Shown: positions 43,515 through 54,453 of the stretch, one piece after another
How the letters are laid out: each line of letters begins with the position of its first letter
Position numbering within the stretch: the first letter of the stretch is position 1
Assembly (NCBI GenBank): GCA_024734495.1
Contig: JALMQS010000068.1
Location: 3,209,501 to 3,273,500 of the forward strand
Origin: Forficula auricularia
Taxonomy: Eukaryota > Arthropoda > Insecta > Dermaptera > Forficulidae
Direction: 5' to 3'
DNA length: 64,000 bases
Notes under the pieces: generated by a model
What the model saw: only the letters and a program-made list of their open reading frames with translations
Databases searched by the model: none
What the model was told of the DNA's origin: nothing
Translations under genes and position numbers: made by a program

Positions 43515-44155
43515 ATATAGAATAGTGGTGTCCACGGGCCTCATTTGAAGAAAAACATGTTTCGAAGTGCGGATAAAATATTACTTCTATAATTCTATTG
43601 ATATTTGTTATTCAAAAAAGATAATTAATAATGTCGAAATAAGAATTTTATTATTTTTTTGGCTCATAGTGAACTTCAAATTTTACTTTTCGTAAATTTT
43701 ATACTTGAAAGCTTCTCGTATTAGTTTTATTTCAGAAAATAAATGATCAATTAATTGTGATTGTTCTAGAAAACCTCAATTCTTATCTACTTGTACTAGA
43801 ATGATAACTAATAGACTTGGTTAGTGTCGTAGCATATAAATTACTGAAATATTAAATATTTTAGAAAATGAAAATATAAGAAGAAGAAGAATTTATAAAT
43901 ATTCCAAACTTCATTATTTTATTTTATCTTATATAATTGAGCTTATAATTTTGATTTTAGAGAATTTTATTCTTGAAAAAAGCATCACGTATTGTACAAA
44001 TGTACATTCATATTTCGAAAATGGAAATATATATATTTCTACATATAAATCTCAATGTTTTAAAAAAGTTTATGATTTTATGTTGGGCCACACTCGTTGG
44101 AGTGTTGGGAGGCATGCGGCCCGTGGGCCACTGGTTGGACACCCCTGATATAGAT
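43515..44155. mobile_element. hAT-like non-autonomous element with 8-bp duplication
   Basis: The element is 43523-44147 (625 bp). Left end TAGTGGTGTCCACGGGCC and right end, read inward, CAGGGGTGTCCAACCAGTGG then CCCACGGGCCGCATGCC. The flanks are ATATAGAA (43515-43522) and ATATAGAT (44148-44155), 7 of 8 identical. CAGnGGTGTCCAA ends with 8-bp duplications are characteristic of hAT. The interior is AT-rich and non-coding. Frames running across the right end are not genes. Confidence 0.85.
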
Positions 44156-44780
44156 GGTACATCGGTTCTAGTAGACAAAAGAAGAAATCTTGATTTCAGA
44201 GAAAAGCTTTCTTTCTCGTTTAAATTCGTTTAAATGTGTTTCTAGGCGGTGGTGGCTAAGCGATTGGGCTAATCTAACAAAAAGGGGCCCACCGATGACT
44301 AAAACGAAATTGAATGGGGCACGCGGCTCCCGCACCCCTCCCAAGGTCATCAGTCACTCGGAGGGCCCACGCTGCTGCTCAAAACCTCACCATGATTAGG
44401 GTGTGGGGTGAAGGGGGACACGGCCCCTTTTTCCTATGTCATTGTATGTTAAAGAGCTCGAAGACAATGGGCCCAGGGCAATTCTAATGACGAATAAACA
44501 CAGGTGTCCATTGATGCTCCTCGTCCCCTGTCCCTGTCCCCCGCACTGTCTCACCACTATGGGTTGGGTCCGATAGCGCCCAAATGCCACTCAATATCGC
44601 ATAATTAGGGAATCAATAAAACAAATGAGAATTATATTTTCATTTACATCTTAATGAACCTATGCGGCGCGAAGGAGGTGGTACGTTTGTTGCTGTTGAT
44701 GATGGTGATGGTGGTGTTTGTCTTTGCGGAGGAGCAGGGGGCGGGAGAAGTCTTTTTGTATTGTCTCTTAAGTCAACTGT
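44156..44780. other. GC-rich block, possibly SINE-like
   Basis: Unusually GC-rich for the window. GGTGGTGGCTAAGCGATTGGG (44245-44265) looks like a tRNA-type A box, and GGCTCCCGCACCCCTCC, GTCACTCGGAGGGCCC follow, as in bodies of tRNA-derived SINEs. A B box cannot be pinned down. Inverted GGGCCCACCGATGACT and AGTCACTCGGAGGGCCC also suggest a mobile origin. Frames on both strands (44190-44399 plus, 44396-44590 minus, 44654-44869 plus) are unrecognised. Confidence 0.3.
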
Positions 44781-45079
44781 TATTTATTGGTCTTTACACC
44801 TCTCTAGAACAAATAAATAGCTTATATCTAATAAGCTTAAAACATTTTCAAAGTTTAAAACTAAATTGAAATTCAATTATTGAATTTATTGCCCATTCTA
44901 ATTTATGTATTTCAATTTGTTTTGAGGATACATCTCAAGTCTATTTTAATTATATTTATTTAATAATGATTTTAGGTAGGTATAGTAAATACAAAAAGTT
45001 AATTTACGGTATGTTAAATAGATTTTGAAAGCACCCAAACCGTTAACCCCTAGTGAAAGTTGACGGAGATAATCACATA
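44781..45079. other. AT-rich spacer
   Basis: No feature recognised. Confidence 0.3.
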
Positions 45080-45330
45080 TATCGTCGCCTTAGAGTGTAA
45101 ACCTGCTAACTCACAACAAGGAAATTTTACAGGGCAAAGAAAAAACAAACAAAATTTAATATTATTGTTATGGAAAGAAACTATTTTTCACATTTTTTTT
45201 CTATAACTTACGATCGTAATTTTAAGTAGCAGTTTTGACGATGCTGCATCTCTTTTTCTTTCGAAAGGTATTAATATGTCATATATGATAAAAAATGGAT
45301 TTAGCAGGTTTACACTCTAAGGTGACGATA
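45080..45330. mobile_element. TCGTCGCC-type MITE, copy 3
   Basis: Element 45082-45328 between TA dinucleotides. Left end TCGTCGCCTTAGAGTGTAAA and right end TTTACACTCTAAGGTGACGA are inverted with one mismatch over 20 bp. The interior is collinear with copies 1 and 2. Confidence 0.85.
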
Positions 45331-45591
45331 TAGTTTTTGGATGTTTATCGTATAACGGAGGAATTTGTTTCTATGATAAGAAGATTTTAACCCAGGAGTG
45401 CAATCATAGATCTCTGAATTTCTGAAAAGAATACAAGTTTCATGCTATTGGAGGATTTAAGATAGAGATGACTATGAGTTGTTGAACTATTAGTTTTGTT
45501 GCTTACATCCCACTGTAAATAATTTTTAGTCCTAAAGGACTGGGAGATATCTGCAATGTATACTATTCGCTATTTATTTTAGTAAGAGTAT
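45331..45591. other. AT-rich spacer
   Basis: No feature recognised. Confidence 0.3.
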
Positions 45592-46167
45592 ACGAGCCCC
45601 ATCCCATCTCAATTGGCCCACCAATATTTTTTCATTTTAAATAAAATTATGCTATTCACGGTAAATTTTACTTTAAATATTTATTTTTATTATCGTTTGG
45701 AACAACATTTTAAACAATTTAAAACATTTTATTGTAACATTTAACTTAAAATTATTTTTTAATTGTTAAAAACATATTTTTATATAAAAAATAGTTCTTT
45801 GCTTTTCACGATTTTTTTTAAGAATCTTTGAATATGTGAAATAATCAAGTAGGCTTTGCCTTTTTCCAACAAAAAGAAAGTTTGTGAATCGTGGCGGAGA
45901 AGGATTCGAGGTTTGATATGGGCAGAGCGTGGATGAGGAAAGCAGATCAGCTGGACTGAAACTGCTGATTGCTAAAGAGAGTAATAGATTTAGATGCTGA
46001 ACCAAAAAGAATTGTATTTTTCAGAATATATATATAAATATATACAATGAAGAAAAGAAATTGAGTTGCGTTTAAGTACAGAAAAGAAATAATAGAATAG
46101 ATAATGATCCCAATAATTAGCGTGAATAATGATACAAATACGGAAGAGGCGTAGGGCGCCGTGGCGT

Positions 46168-47042
46168 GGTTAGAGAAATGGATGAAAAAAGGGGGCGTTG
46201 AGTAGAGACAGAGCGGCGTCATGGTTCTAGTGCGAACGGAGGTTGACTATAATACTAATAAAAACAAGGGAGCGTGCGGTGACATGAGCAACCAAGCGGA
46301 GGCTGTCGCCACTCGCCAAGAGCCGGTCGGTGGGTGGAAAGAGGGGACAAGCCCTGGCCTAGCGGACATGGGACGCCCTCCAGCGGTCAAAAGAGCTAGC
46401 GACCGAACAGTTTGTTTTGTTTATTATTAGTAAAAATGACTCGTGGAAAGCTTGTTGATGAAAAAATTCGCTCAATTATTATCAATTTATTTAAAAAGGG
46501 AAAATCAAACGCGGAAATTGGCGATCTATTTAATTTATCAAAGCTTAGTGTCAGAAATATTATTCGAGTTTATAGCTACAATACCTCGGTATGCGTCGAA
46601 ATTTGCTCGGTTAGAGAAATGGGTGGAAAAGGGGGCGTTGAGTAGAGACAGAGCGGCGTCAACGGTTCTAGTACGAACGGAGGTTGACTATAATACTAAT
46701 ACAAACAAGGGAGCGTGCGGTGACATGAGCAGCCAAGCGGAGGCTGTCGCCACTCGCCAAGAGCCGGTCGGTGGGTGGAATGAGGACAAGCCCTGGCCTA
46801 GCGGACATGGGACGCCCTCCAGCTGGTCAAAAGAGGTAGCGACCGAACAGTTTGTTGCTGTTTATTATTAGTAAAAATGACTCGTGGAAAGCTTGTTGAT
46901 GAAAAAATTCGCTCAATTATTATCAATTTATTTACAAAGGGAAAATCAAACGCGGAAATTGGCGATCTATTTAATTTATCAAAGCTTAGTGTCAGAAATA
47001 ATATTCGAGTTTATAGCTACAAAACCTCGGTATGCGTCGAAA
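46168..47042 (+). repeat. 441-bp tandem duplication inside the Tc1-like element
   Basis: Unit 1 starts GGTTAGAGAAATGG at 46168 and unit 2 at 46609. The period is 441 bp, confirmed by ATGACTCGTGGAAAG at 46436 and 46877. Each unit carries a GC-rich leader (GGAGCGTGCGGTGACATGAG) plus the transposase start codon and first 54 or so codons. Divergence is only a few percent, so the duplication is younger than the element's inactivation or was kept with it. Confidence 0.9.
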
Positions 47043-48209
47043 TCCAAAATATCAGATGCTAATAGACGGGCATTGAAGAAGATTTTTAGAAAAAACAGGT
47101 GTTCGAACTATGGTGAATTATCTGTTCGTTGGAGCGATGCTGTGGGTCGAAGTGTTTCAAGATCCATGTGCCATAGAGAAGCCCTTAAGTTAGGATTGTT
47201 AATCCCACCCTGTGAAAGAAGACTTAAAAAGTGTTTACCCAGTGATATATCTACAAGGTTTTAGTGACTTAATCAAAGTTTATTTCATAATTGCTAAATG
47301 TAATTATTAGAGATAGGATACAACTATTGGGTTGTTTCTTACATGTTTTTAGATTTCAATAAATCATTTACTTAATGTTAACTGACAGATTGTAAATTGA
47401 AGTGGAAATAAAAAAAAAGTTAGGTTTTAAAACTTATAAGGTAATTTTATTGCAACTTATTCCAAATTTTTTTTTTGTAATTTTACTAATTTTTTTTTAG
47501 GCGAAAGAAAAGCCACTCTTGACATTAAAACAAAAGAAAAACCGGCTTAAATGGGCTAAAAGTCACATTAATTGGACTAGTGATGAATGGAATAGTGTCC
47601 ATTAGAGTGATGAGTCTCGTTTTGAAGTTTGTGTTGGGGACAATCGAACCAGAGTTATTCGTCAGAAAAATAAAGCTTTCAATTCAGATTGTTTAAAAAA
47701 AGAAAGTGAAATTTCCTGCTTCAGTTATGGTATGGGGTTCAATGTCTGCTAGAGGTGTTAGAAAACTTCACTTCATTGATGGAATTGTAAACACCAATAA
47801 ATATTTAGAGATTTAAAAAAATCGTTACTTCCAACAATGGCAGAAGCATTGCAGAATAATAATAATTTTGTGTTCCAACAAGACCTGCCATACATCAAGA
47901 AAATCTTTAAAATGGCTTTCTGATCATAATGTTCCACTTTTGGAGTGTGTGGCAAACAGTCCCGACTTGTCACCAATAGAAACTATTTGGCACACAATGA
48001 AAAAGCTATTACGAATACAACCAGCTAGAAACGTAGTCGAATTAAAACACAAACTTCAAAATATTTGGGATAATTTCACTCAAGATGAGTGTCAAAACAT
48101 AATAAGTACGTTGCCCAAAAGAATTCAAGCCGTAATTAAAAATAAAGGCGACGTCACACAGTGGCAAAGGTTTTGGATTTTGTATGTTTTCCTTGTTTTT
48201 AACAATTAA
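46436..48209 (+). pseudogene. Tc1/mariner transposase, decayed (DD34E type)
   Basis: Each duplicated start encodes MTRGKLVDEKIRSIIINLF and a helix-turn-helix (SNAEIGDLFNLSKLSVRN), the Tc1-type DNA-binding domain. From the second start, a frameshift near 47010 leads to KPRYASKSKISDANRRALKK and on to 47264. A 236-bp AT-rich interval (47258-47500) follows with GT..AG borders whose phase does not fit. Then come KEKPLL, WAKSHINWTSDEWN, SDESRF (first Asp, preceded by a stop), another frameshift, VMVWGSMSARG, and a short deletion just after the second Asp (FVFQQD). The end is intact: SPDLSPIETIW with the catalytic Glu, to 48209. Several breaks make it inactive. Confidence 0.92.
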
Positions 48210-48374
48210 AAAATAATTTTAAGTTAAATGTTACAATAAAATGTTTTAAATTGTTTAAAATGTTGTTCCAAATGATAATAAAAATAAATATTTAAATTAA
48301 ATTTACCGTGAATTAGCATAATTTTGTTTAAAAAGAAAAATATTGGTGGGCCAATTGAGAAGGAACGAGGCTCG

Positions 48375-48680
48375 TAGGACACACCACAGTGATGTGCATA
48401 ATGTCAAGCCACTTTACGTTATGCTTGACTTGATTTACGACTTTCAGAAACTTCTTTTTATGGTTCCATTAAAAAATAAACGGGACCTTAATAGAGTTGA
48501 TACAATATGTCTGTCTGTAAAAGTATTTTAGCTCGTAAACTGAAAAAAAGATACAAATTTAAACTTTTCAAATAAAATATTCATATTTATATATTTTCCG
48601 AAATCAATTCATTAGATGTAACAAATCAGAGGAAAAAAAGTAAGCAATTAAATACCGTGTTAAATCATACGACCAATCGC
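48375..48680. other. AT-rich spacer
   Basis: No feature recognised. Confidence 0.3.
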
Positions 48681-48714
48681 AACGTTTCGCTAATTTATTG
48701 TAGCTTCATCAGGC
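48681..48714 (-). ncRNA. hammerhead-ribozyme-like motif, Penelope type
   Basis: On the minus strand the sequence reads CUGAUGA, an unpaired A, GCUA, an 8-base loop, UAGC, then GAAACGUU. This is the hammerhead core (CUGAUGA..stem II..GAAA) with a 4-bp stem II. The minimal AC/GU stem III is followed by U, the expected cleavage position, and GCG pairs briefly with the GC before CUGAUGA as stem I. Small hammerheads with nearly absent stem III are known from terminal regions of Penelope-like retroelements. No reverse transcriptase is visible nearby, so this is at most a remnant. Confidence 0.4.
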
Positions 48715-49369
48715 TCTATACAAAAAAAAAAATAGAATTGAATCTCTCATAATCATTCAAATTAACCCAGACATGATATTATATTTACCTTGATCAAATT
48801 ATTATCAAACACTTTATCATTAAATTTTTTTCTTGCAAATTAAAATACATATATATGATGTAACAATAAGAATACATTTATTTATAAGTATAACACAATA
48901 AGTACCAATGGAACCAGACAAAATTATATTAATATTTTGATCAGGTGATTATGTATTTTAGGGATGATCAAATTTTGTGTTGGGTCGAATTTTTTTTTTT
49001 TATGGGATTTGAGGTATCTAAGTAGAATATTAGACTTAAAAAAATCTCTAAAATTACGGCGTGAGTCCCAAAGCTACTATTTTTAGATGATTTTTGTGGA
49101 TGTCAGCTTTCAGAAATGCCATAACTAATAATAATCATTCTCTCTTTATCAACGACAAACAAGAACGAATCAAATACTATGGATGATATGAGGTACTGAA
49201 CCATCGAAATGAGAACCTGACTCTGCTTATTTCATAAGGATACTGATTTGAATTTTAAAATTCACTTGGGCTATTAAGTAAGAACTGAAATACATATCTA
49301 CAATCAAGAAAACATTTAATAATAAATTCAATTTTTTGTTCTGACTTTAAAATAATAATTTTTATAAAA
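48715..49369. other. AT-rich stretch without a supported gene
   Basis: If the hammerhead motif is real, part of this or of the upstream spacer may be Penelope-derived, but no coding trace remains. Confidence 0.3.
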
Positions 49370-49375
49370 AAAAAA

Positions 49376-51788
49376 TAAAACTGAATTCAAAAAAATTAAA
49401 TGCAACAAATAAAATAATAAGAACTCAAAAATCAAATAAAATCCACTAAAAGGTATAAAATAATTATCAAATTTAGTTACAACTAAACGATGAAATTGTT
49501 ACATGAAATTACTTTTTGAAGTCGGTGCCAAACATATACATTTTATGAATCGCACTCGACGGATCTCACTTTGAGTACGTTTGACGGGTAATGAAGACAA
49601 CATCAGTTAGCTTAAGTTCGTTTATATAGTTTGTTTGGCACCGACTTCAAAAAGTCATTTCATGTAACAATTTCACAATTTTTAGTTGTAACTAAATTAG
49701 ATAATTATTTTATACCTTTTATTGCATTTTATTTGTTTTTTGAGTTCTTATTTTTTTTATTTGTTGCATTTAATTTTTTTGAAGTCGGTTTTTTTTATAA
49801 AAATTATTTTTATTTTTCTCTTTTTAGTGGTGTTAATAATAGTGACTTAATATAATACCTTGCATGCATCTCGTAAGAGAATGCGTCGGGCGAATGAATC
49901 AGAAAATAATATATAATTTTTTTTTATAAATTTTATTAAACCAATTATTTTACATTAATTAATGTATATATTGTATTTTTTGCTTCGATTCCGGAGATAA
50001 CTTCTCCACCATCGAGTGTCCTTATTCATCTTTAGTCCTTGTTTTTAATAAGAGGAAAAATCTAATTAGATAAAAAAACCTCTTTTCCGATAATTATTTC
50101 AATTCCATTATTCCCCAATCAAGTCGATTGGATTCTCAGTCCATCCTCAGCACACAACGATGAGATTCAATTAGTCCTCCCATGAAAATAATATTATAAA
50201 TTATTATTAAACCAATTATTTTACATTAATTAATGTATACATTGTATTTTTTGCTTCGATTCCGGAAGTTACTTCTCCACCATCGTGTCATGATATCTTT
50301 AGTCCTTGTTTTTAATAAGAAGGAAGAATACAATGAATAAAAAAACCTCTTTTCCGATAATTATTTTCAATTCAATTGTCCCCCAATCAAGTCGATTGGT
50401 CCCGAATCCCCATCCTCGACAAATTCCATCACCCCAGAAAATAATATTAAACCAATTATTTTACATTAATTAATGTATACGCATTATGTTTAGCTTCGAT
50501 TCCGGAGATTACTTCTGCACCATCGAGTGTCCTCATTCATCTTTAGTCCTTGTTTTTAATGAAAGGAAAAATCTAATTAGATAAAAAAACCTCATTTCCG
50601 ATAATTATTTCCAATTCCATTGTTATTCCCAATCAAGTCGATTGGTCTACCAATATCTCCATCCATCCTTCATCACTTTATCCAGAAAATAATATTTTTT
50701 TTTTTTTTTATAAATTTTATTAAAACCAATTAGTACATTAATTAATGTATACCTTGTATTCGCTTCTACGATTTCGGAGATTGCTTCTCCACATCAGTGT
50801 CCTTATTAATCTTTAGTCCTTGTTTTTATCAGAGGAAAAATCTAATGATGAATAAAAAAACTCCTTTTCCCGATAATTATTTCAATTCCATTATTTCCCC
50901 AATCAAATCGATTGGTATCTCTCTCTCTCTCTTCTCTCCCCAGAAAATAATATAAATTTTTTTTTTATAAATTTTATTAAACCAATTATTTTACATTAAT
51001 TAATGTATACCTTGTATTTTAGCTTCGATTTCGGAGATTGCTTCTCCTGTCGAGTAATCCTTATTTAATACTTTAGTCCTTGTTTTTAATAAGAGGAAAA
51101 AATCAGTAGATAAAAAAACCTCTTTTCCGATAATTATTTCCAATTCCATTATTCCCCAATCTAAATCGATTGGTATCTCTCTCTCTTCTCTCCCCCAGAA
51201 AATAATAATAAAATTCAATTAATAAGTATAGAAGTTCTCTCGAAACGTTTGCAGGATTTTAAATGAATGTTTTGAAGATTTTTTTTATAAAAGATTTTAT
51301 TTATTGTAATTTCGATTAGTTTCTCATAAGAATTTAAAGATTTACGTTATTTTCGTCATTGATCATACCAACAGAACTTGATCAAATTAATATTGGACCA
51401 CACCTAAGGTACCATCTTTCCAATAAAAAAGAATCATCGAAAATCCGCCCACCTGGCAAGTTTCACGCTTGAACATATATAAAAATAAATAAATCAATAG
51501 AAGATAATGAGTTATCTTGACTATCTTGGAGCTATAACGATCCAAATGCAGAAAGAACCATTAAAATTCCGCTTCATAAACAAAGAAGTTATGCCTGAAC
51601 AAACATAACAAAAAAGGTCCAATACCAATGAAAAAATTATCTGGGACCATAATGCTGGAAACTATACTGGCTATAATGCAAAAAAATCATCAAAATCGGT
51701 TCACAATTGGCAAAAGTATCATGTAACATAGACAACAAAAAAATAATTCAGTCGAATTGATAACCTCCTCCTTTTTTGAAGTCGGTTA
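49376..51788. mobile_element. fold-back element of the GAAGTCGGTT family, copy 2, with internal array
   Basis: The left part is the family's central hairpin (49380-49790, around TTTTATGAATCGCACTCGAC). The flank follows through TTTCTCTTTTTAGTGGTGTT and CATGCATCTCGTAAGAGAAT. The outer segment resumes at 51210 and ends TTTTTTGAAGTCGGTTAA at 51788. The corresponding point in copy 3 (57780-57810) is continuous, whereas here an array of about 1.3 kb (49910-51210) interrupts it at CAGAAAATAATA. Frames here are not genes. Confidence 0.88.
49910..51215 (+). repeat. tandem array, five monomers of 240-271 bp
   Basis: TACATTAATTAATGTATA recurs at about 49951, 50222, 50462, 50733 and 50992. Each monomer carries GCTTCGATTCCGGAGAT, CTTTAGTCCTTGTTTTTA and ACCTCTTTTCCGATAATTAT. 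Monomers end in a variable, sometimes CT-rich, tract before CCAGAAAATAATA. Inverted relatives form the array at 21070-21705. Confidence 0.9.
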
Positions 51789-52742
51789 ATAAATAAAGAA
51801 GCTCGGCAATCTCTTTTTGTCATTTATAGTTAATTAGAGTAATCCGCGTGCAGTCTTCTCCCATATGTTATTTGAAAATCTTAATCACCAGGAAATATCT
51901 TTTTAAGAGAAAATGACGTAGGTATTCCCTATTGTTTTATAAAATGGAATCTATTTTTTTTAATTTAGAATACATATTAAAAGCAAATTATTAAATATTT
52001 TTATGAATCAAAATATAAACACCTCTTGTAGTTAAGGGATTATAATTAGAAAAGGGCAAAAATTTTAGTCTTTAAATATTTTTTAACGATTACTCGTAGA
52101 GCCTCGGATTTTGTGTTTTTCTTTCACAGCTCTCTAGATCAGGCAATACCTATGACTATGATAACAATGATACATGTGTAGTTAAAATGTAGAATCATAA
52201 TTCATTCATTAAGGCTTTTATTCATAATTTAATTATTCAGTCAAATATTGATTTATTACAATATAATAATATGTTGTTATATTTTGATCAACATTCTTTA
52301 AGTGAATTGGATTTTCCACTGTGATATCAGAATATTTCTAACATTTTCTTAGTGCTTTTCGGTGAGGTTGCTATATCCCTTAACACAAACTCACTGGCAG
52401 ATATGGCTAGCAGCTAAGAAAAAAATAACAAAGTCAAATTTCTAATTATATCTTATATTAATTTGTGAAATAGTCGGCCTCAGAATCAGTTTGACTCACT
52501 AAAAGAATCTTTTAGGAAAAATATTAAGGCAAAGTCACTTTTCCAAGTATTTGTAAGTCGTTGACGTACAAACTTCAAACATTTTCACTGGACATTTGGA
52601 AGGGACAGAGGAAGAAGGGTAGAAACACTTCAACAGTGCAGCATTTTTTGATTTTTTTAAAGTGAGTTTAATTTCCGCTAACTTCTAGAAATGTCTCAAT
52701 TAGAGACAACCCATTCTCACCTGACTCGAAGTCATATCTAGC
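51789..52742. other. AT-rich stretch without a supported gene
   Basis: No feature recognised. Confidence 0.35.
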
Positions 52743-52795
52743 CCAGTGAGTTTTCAACTTCTTTGAGGGCCACAAAATTTGATGGGCCTCGAAAA
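52743..52795 (+). mobile_element. solo hAT-like terminus
   Basis: CAGTGAGTTTTCAACTTC then TTGAGGGCCACAAAATTTG and GGGCC follow the common CAGTG.TTTTCAACnTnTTTG.GGGCC hAT end pattern. No inverted partner found in the window. Confidence 0.4.
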
Positions 52796-52974
52796 ATAAT
52801 TAAAAACGTTATTTTCTTTTTTTTATTATTGAACCTCATTTGTACCTAGCACAGATGAAATACTTGTAAAAATGCTCATTAGGGGGGGGGGGGGAATCAA
52901 TGAATAAAACCATTATTTTTCATTTTGTTCAGGGAGAATGGTGTAGGTTCTAGTTGAAACATATTTAATAAAGA

Positions 52975-53212
52975 CACTGAGCTTTTATCAAATGGGCCAG
53001 ATCTTTCTTCGATTTATTTCGACTTCCTCAGTGATTATCATTCTTTGTCAAAAATAATTTTATTATGCGACGAAACATCATTAATCTTTTTTTTAATGAA
53101 GTTTCGTCGCTATAATAAAATTATATTTTTACATAGAGTTATAAAATGAGGCAACTGAGGAAGTTCAACTAAATCGATGAAATCGTCTTGCCCATTTGAT
53201 AAAGCCTCTGTG
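52975..53212. mobile_element. palindromic MITE, about 238 bp
   Basis: Left CACTGAGCTTTTATCAAATG and right CATTTGATAAAGCCTCTGTG are inverted. So are CGACTTCCTCAGT/ACTGAGGAAGT, TAATTTTATTAT/ATAATAAAATTA and CGACGAAAC/GTTTCGTCG, down to a loop around 53085. No coding content or certain target duplication. Confidence 0.8.
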
Positions 53213-53284
53213 TTTTTGATTATTTTGTCCAGTTCCCTAATATTCCTGATTTAAAAATATTTATTATGGTCACTATTGATACAA

Positions 53285-53475
53285 CATATTTAATAAAATT
53301 TAAATTTAAAAAATATAAATTACTAGGTAAGTTTCATAAATAAAAGACAATTTGCTTATTAGCAGGTCTCTTGTCATAAGCAATAGTCTTGCATCATAAT
53401 TATTTATTTTGTCTTATATTTGTGAAACCTACGAAGTAAATTATATTTTTTAAATTTTAATTTAATTAATTTTAT
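53285..53475. repeat. AT-rich inverted repeat, about 190 bp
   Basis: AAATTTAAAAAATATAAATT and TAGGTAAGTTTCATAAAT on the left pair with TGTGAAACCTACGAAG and AATTATATTTTTTAAATTTT on the right. Likely another small MITE; ends are blurred by AT richness. Confidence 0.6.
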
Positions 53476-53753
53476 AAAAATCTTAATAACTTTTGTGTTC
53501 GTAAAAACTAGAGTCCTGGAGTAACAAAAGCTAGAGACCTCACTGATCTAGCTGACACTAAATATACCACGAAATCACGAAAATCTAATACATAAAAATC
53601 GTATAAAAATCTTATAAAATTTTACACTTTACTAAACTAGGAGTCGAATCTATCGCGCGTGAAAAAAAATACTCAATTTTTTAGTTGTTCTGTTGTTTTT
53701 TTAATAAATCAATTATTCAATCAATCAAAAAAATTCAAAATAAAATAAAATAA

Positions 53754-54453
53754 GCTGATGTGTTCTGATGTGGCCATCCACTTGACTTTACTATACAACC
53801 TGGCCATATTCGTAACTGTAGGGGGGGGGGGTTAGTTTACATTGTTTAGAATCCTGGGGGCCCACTGATATGATAATACAAAATTTGATAGAGTTTGGTA
53901 CAAGAGCACAAGATTTTAATTTTTTGACCATATACCCCTTTTGGGCGGTTAGTTTTTGCATTTTTTAGACTTATGGTGGTCCACTGATTATGTATACAAA
54001 ATTTGGTTGAATTTTCTCAAATGGCCTAAATTTTCAATATTTAACCCCCCTCCCCCCTTCCACTCCCTCAATTTTCGAGTCGATATGCACCAAAATCTAA
54101 TCAGCTCTTAATCTCAATGGACCAAAAACTACTTGTGAAATTTGGTTTCGATATTCAAACTAGTTTTTGAGCTAGCTCGTCACAAAAATTTGGTAACACA
54201 CAGACTAACGGACACCAAACCAGACAACCAGACTAACAGACATTTTGACAAAACAATTATTATCTCGAAAAATATAATTTTTTCGATGTTCACTTATTAG
54301 AGCTTTTTTGTAGAGTGAAATTCCATGGCTACGCTCAATTTTTTTAATCAAATTAGTTTCAGCCGTTTTTGAGATATTTCGAAAAAAAGAAGGAAAAAAA
54401 CCATTTTTTTCATGCACGATTACAATACTTGACCATACTCTGTATGGTAAAGT
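53754..54453 (+). mobile_element. dispersed Helentron-like non-autonomous element, copy B
   Basis: It starts GCTGATGTGTTCTGATGTGG and ends TTTTTTCATGCACGATTACA..TGTATGGTAAAGT. ACTTTACTATACA at 53785-53797 is inverted against TGTATGGTAAAGT at 54441-54453 with one mismatch. Two monomers with a G run at 53821-53830 occupy the middle. Same family and orientation as copy A. Confidence 0.75.

Larger units (their letters stand above)
45592..48376 (+). mobile_element. Tc1/mariner-like transposon with long terminal inverted repeats
   Basis: Element 45594-48374 (2.78 kb) is flanked by TA on both sides. Ends are CGAGCCCCATCCCATCTCAA and, read inward from the right, CGAGCCTCGTTCCTTCTCAA. The inverted repeats continue for about 170-180 bp (45594-45775 and 48205-48374), far longer than classical 25-30 bp Tc1 ends but like the IR/DR class. 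Inside are a tandemly duplicated 5' region and a decayed transposase gene. The element is large for the family, partly through the duplication. Confidence 0.9.

Noticed and set aside
43973..44233. 86-codon protein and overlapping frames
   Set aside because: They cross the right terminus of a hAT-like element.
47258..47500. genuine intron in the Tc1-type transposase
   Set aside because: Donor and acceptor dinucleotides are present, but joining them shifts the frame relative to the downstream catalytic domain. Insertion or decay is equally likely.
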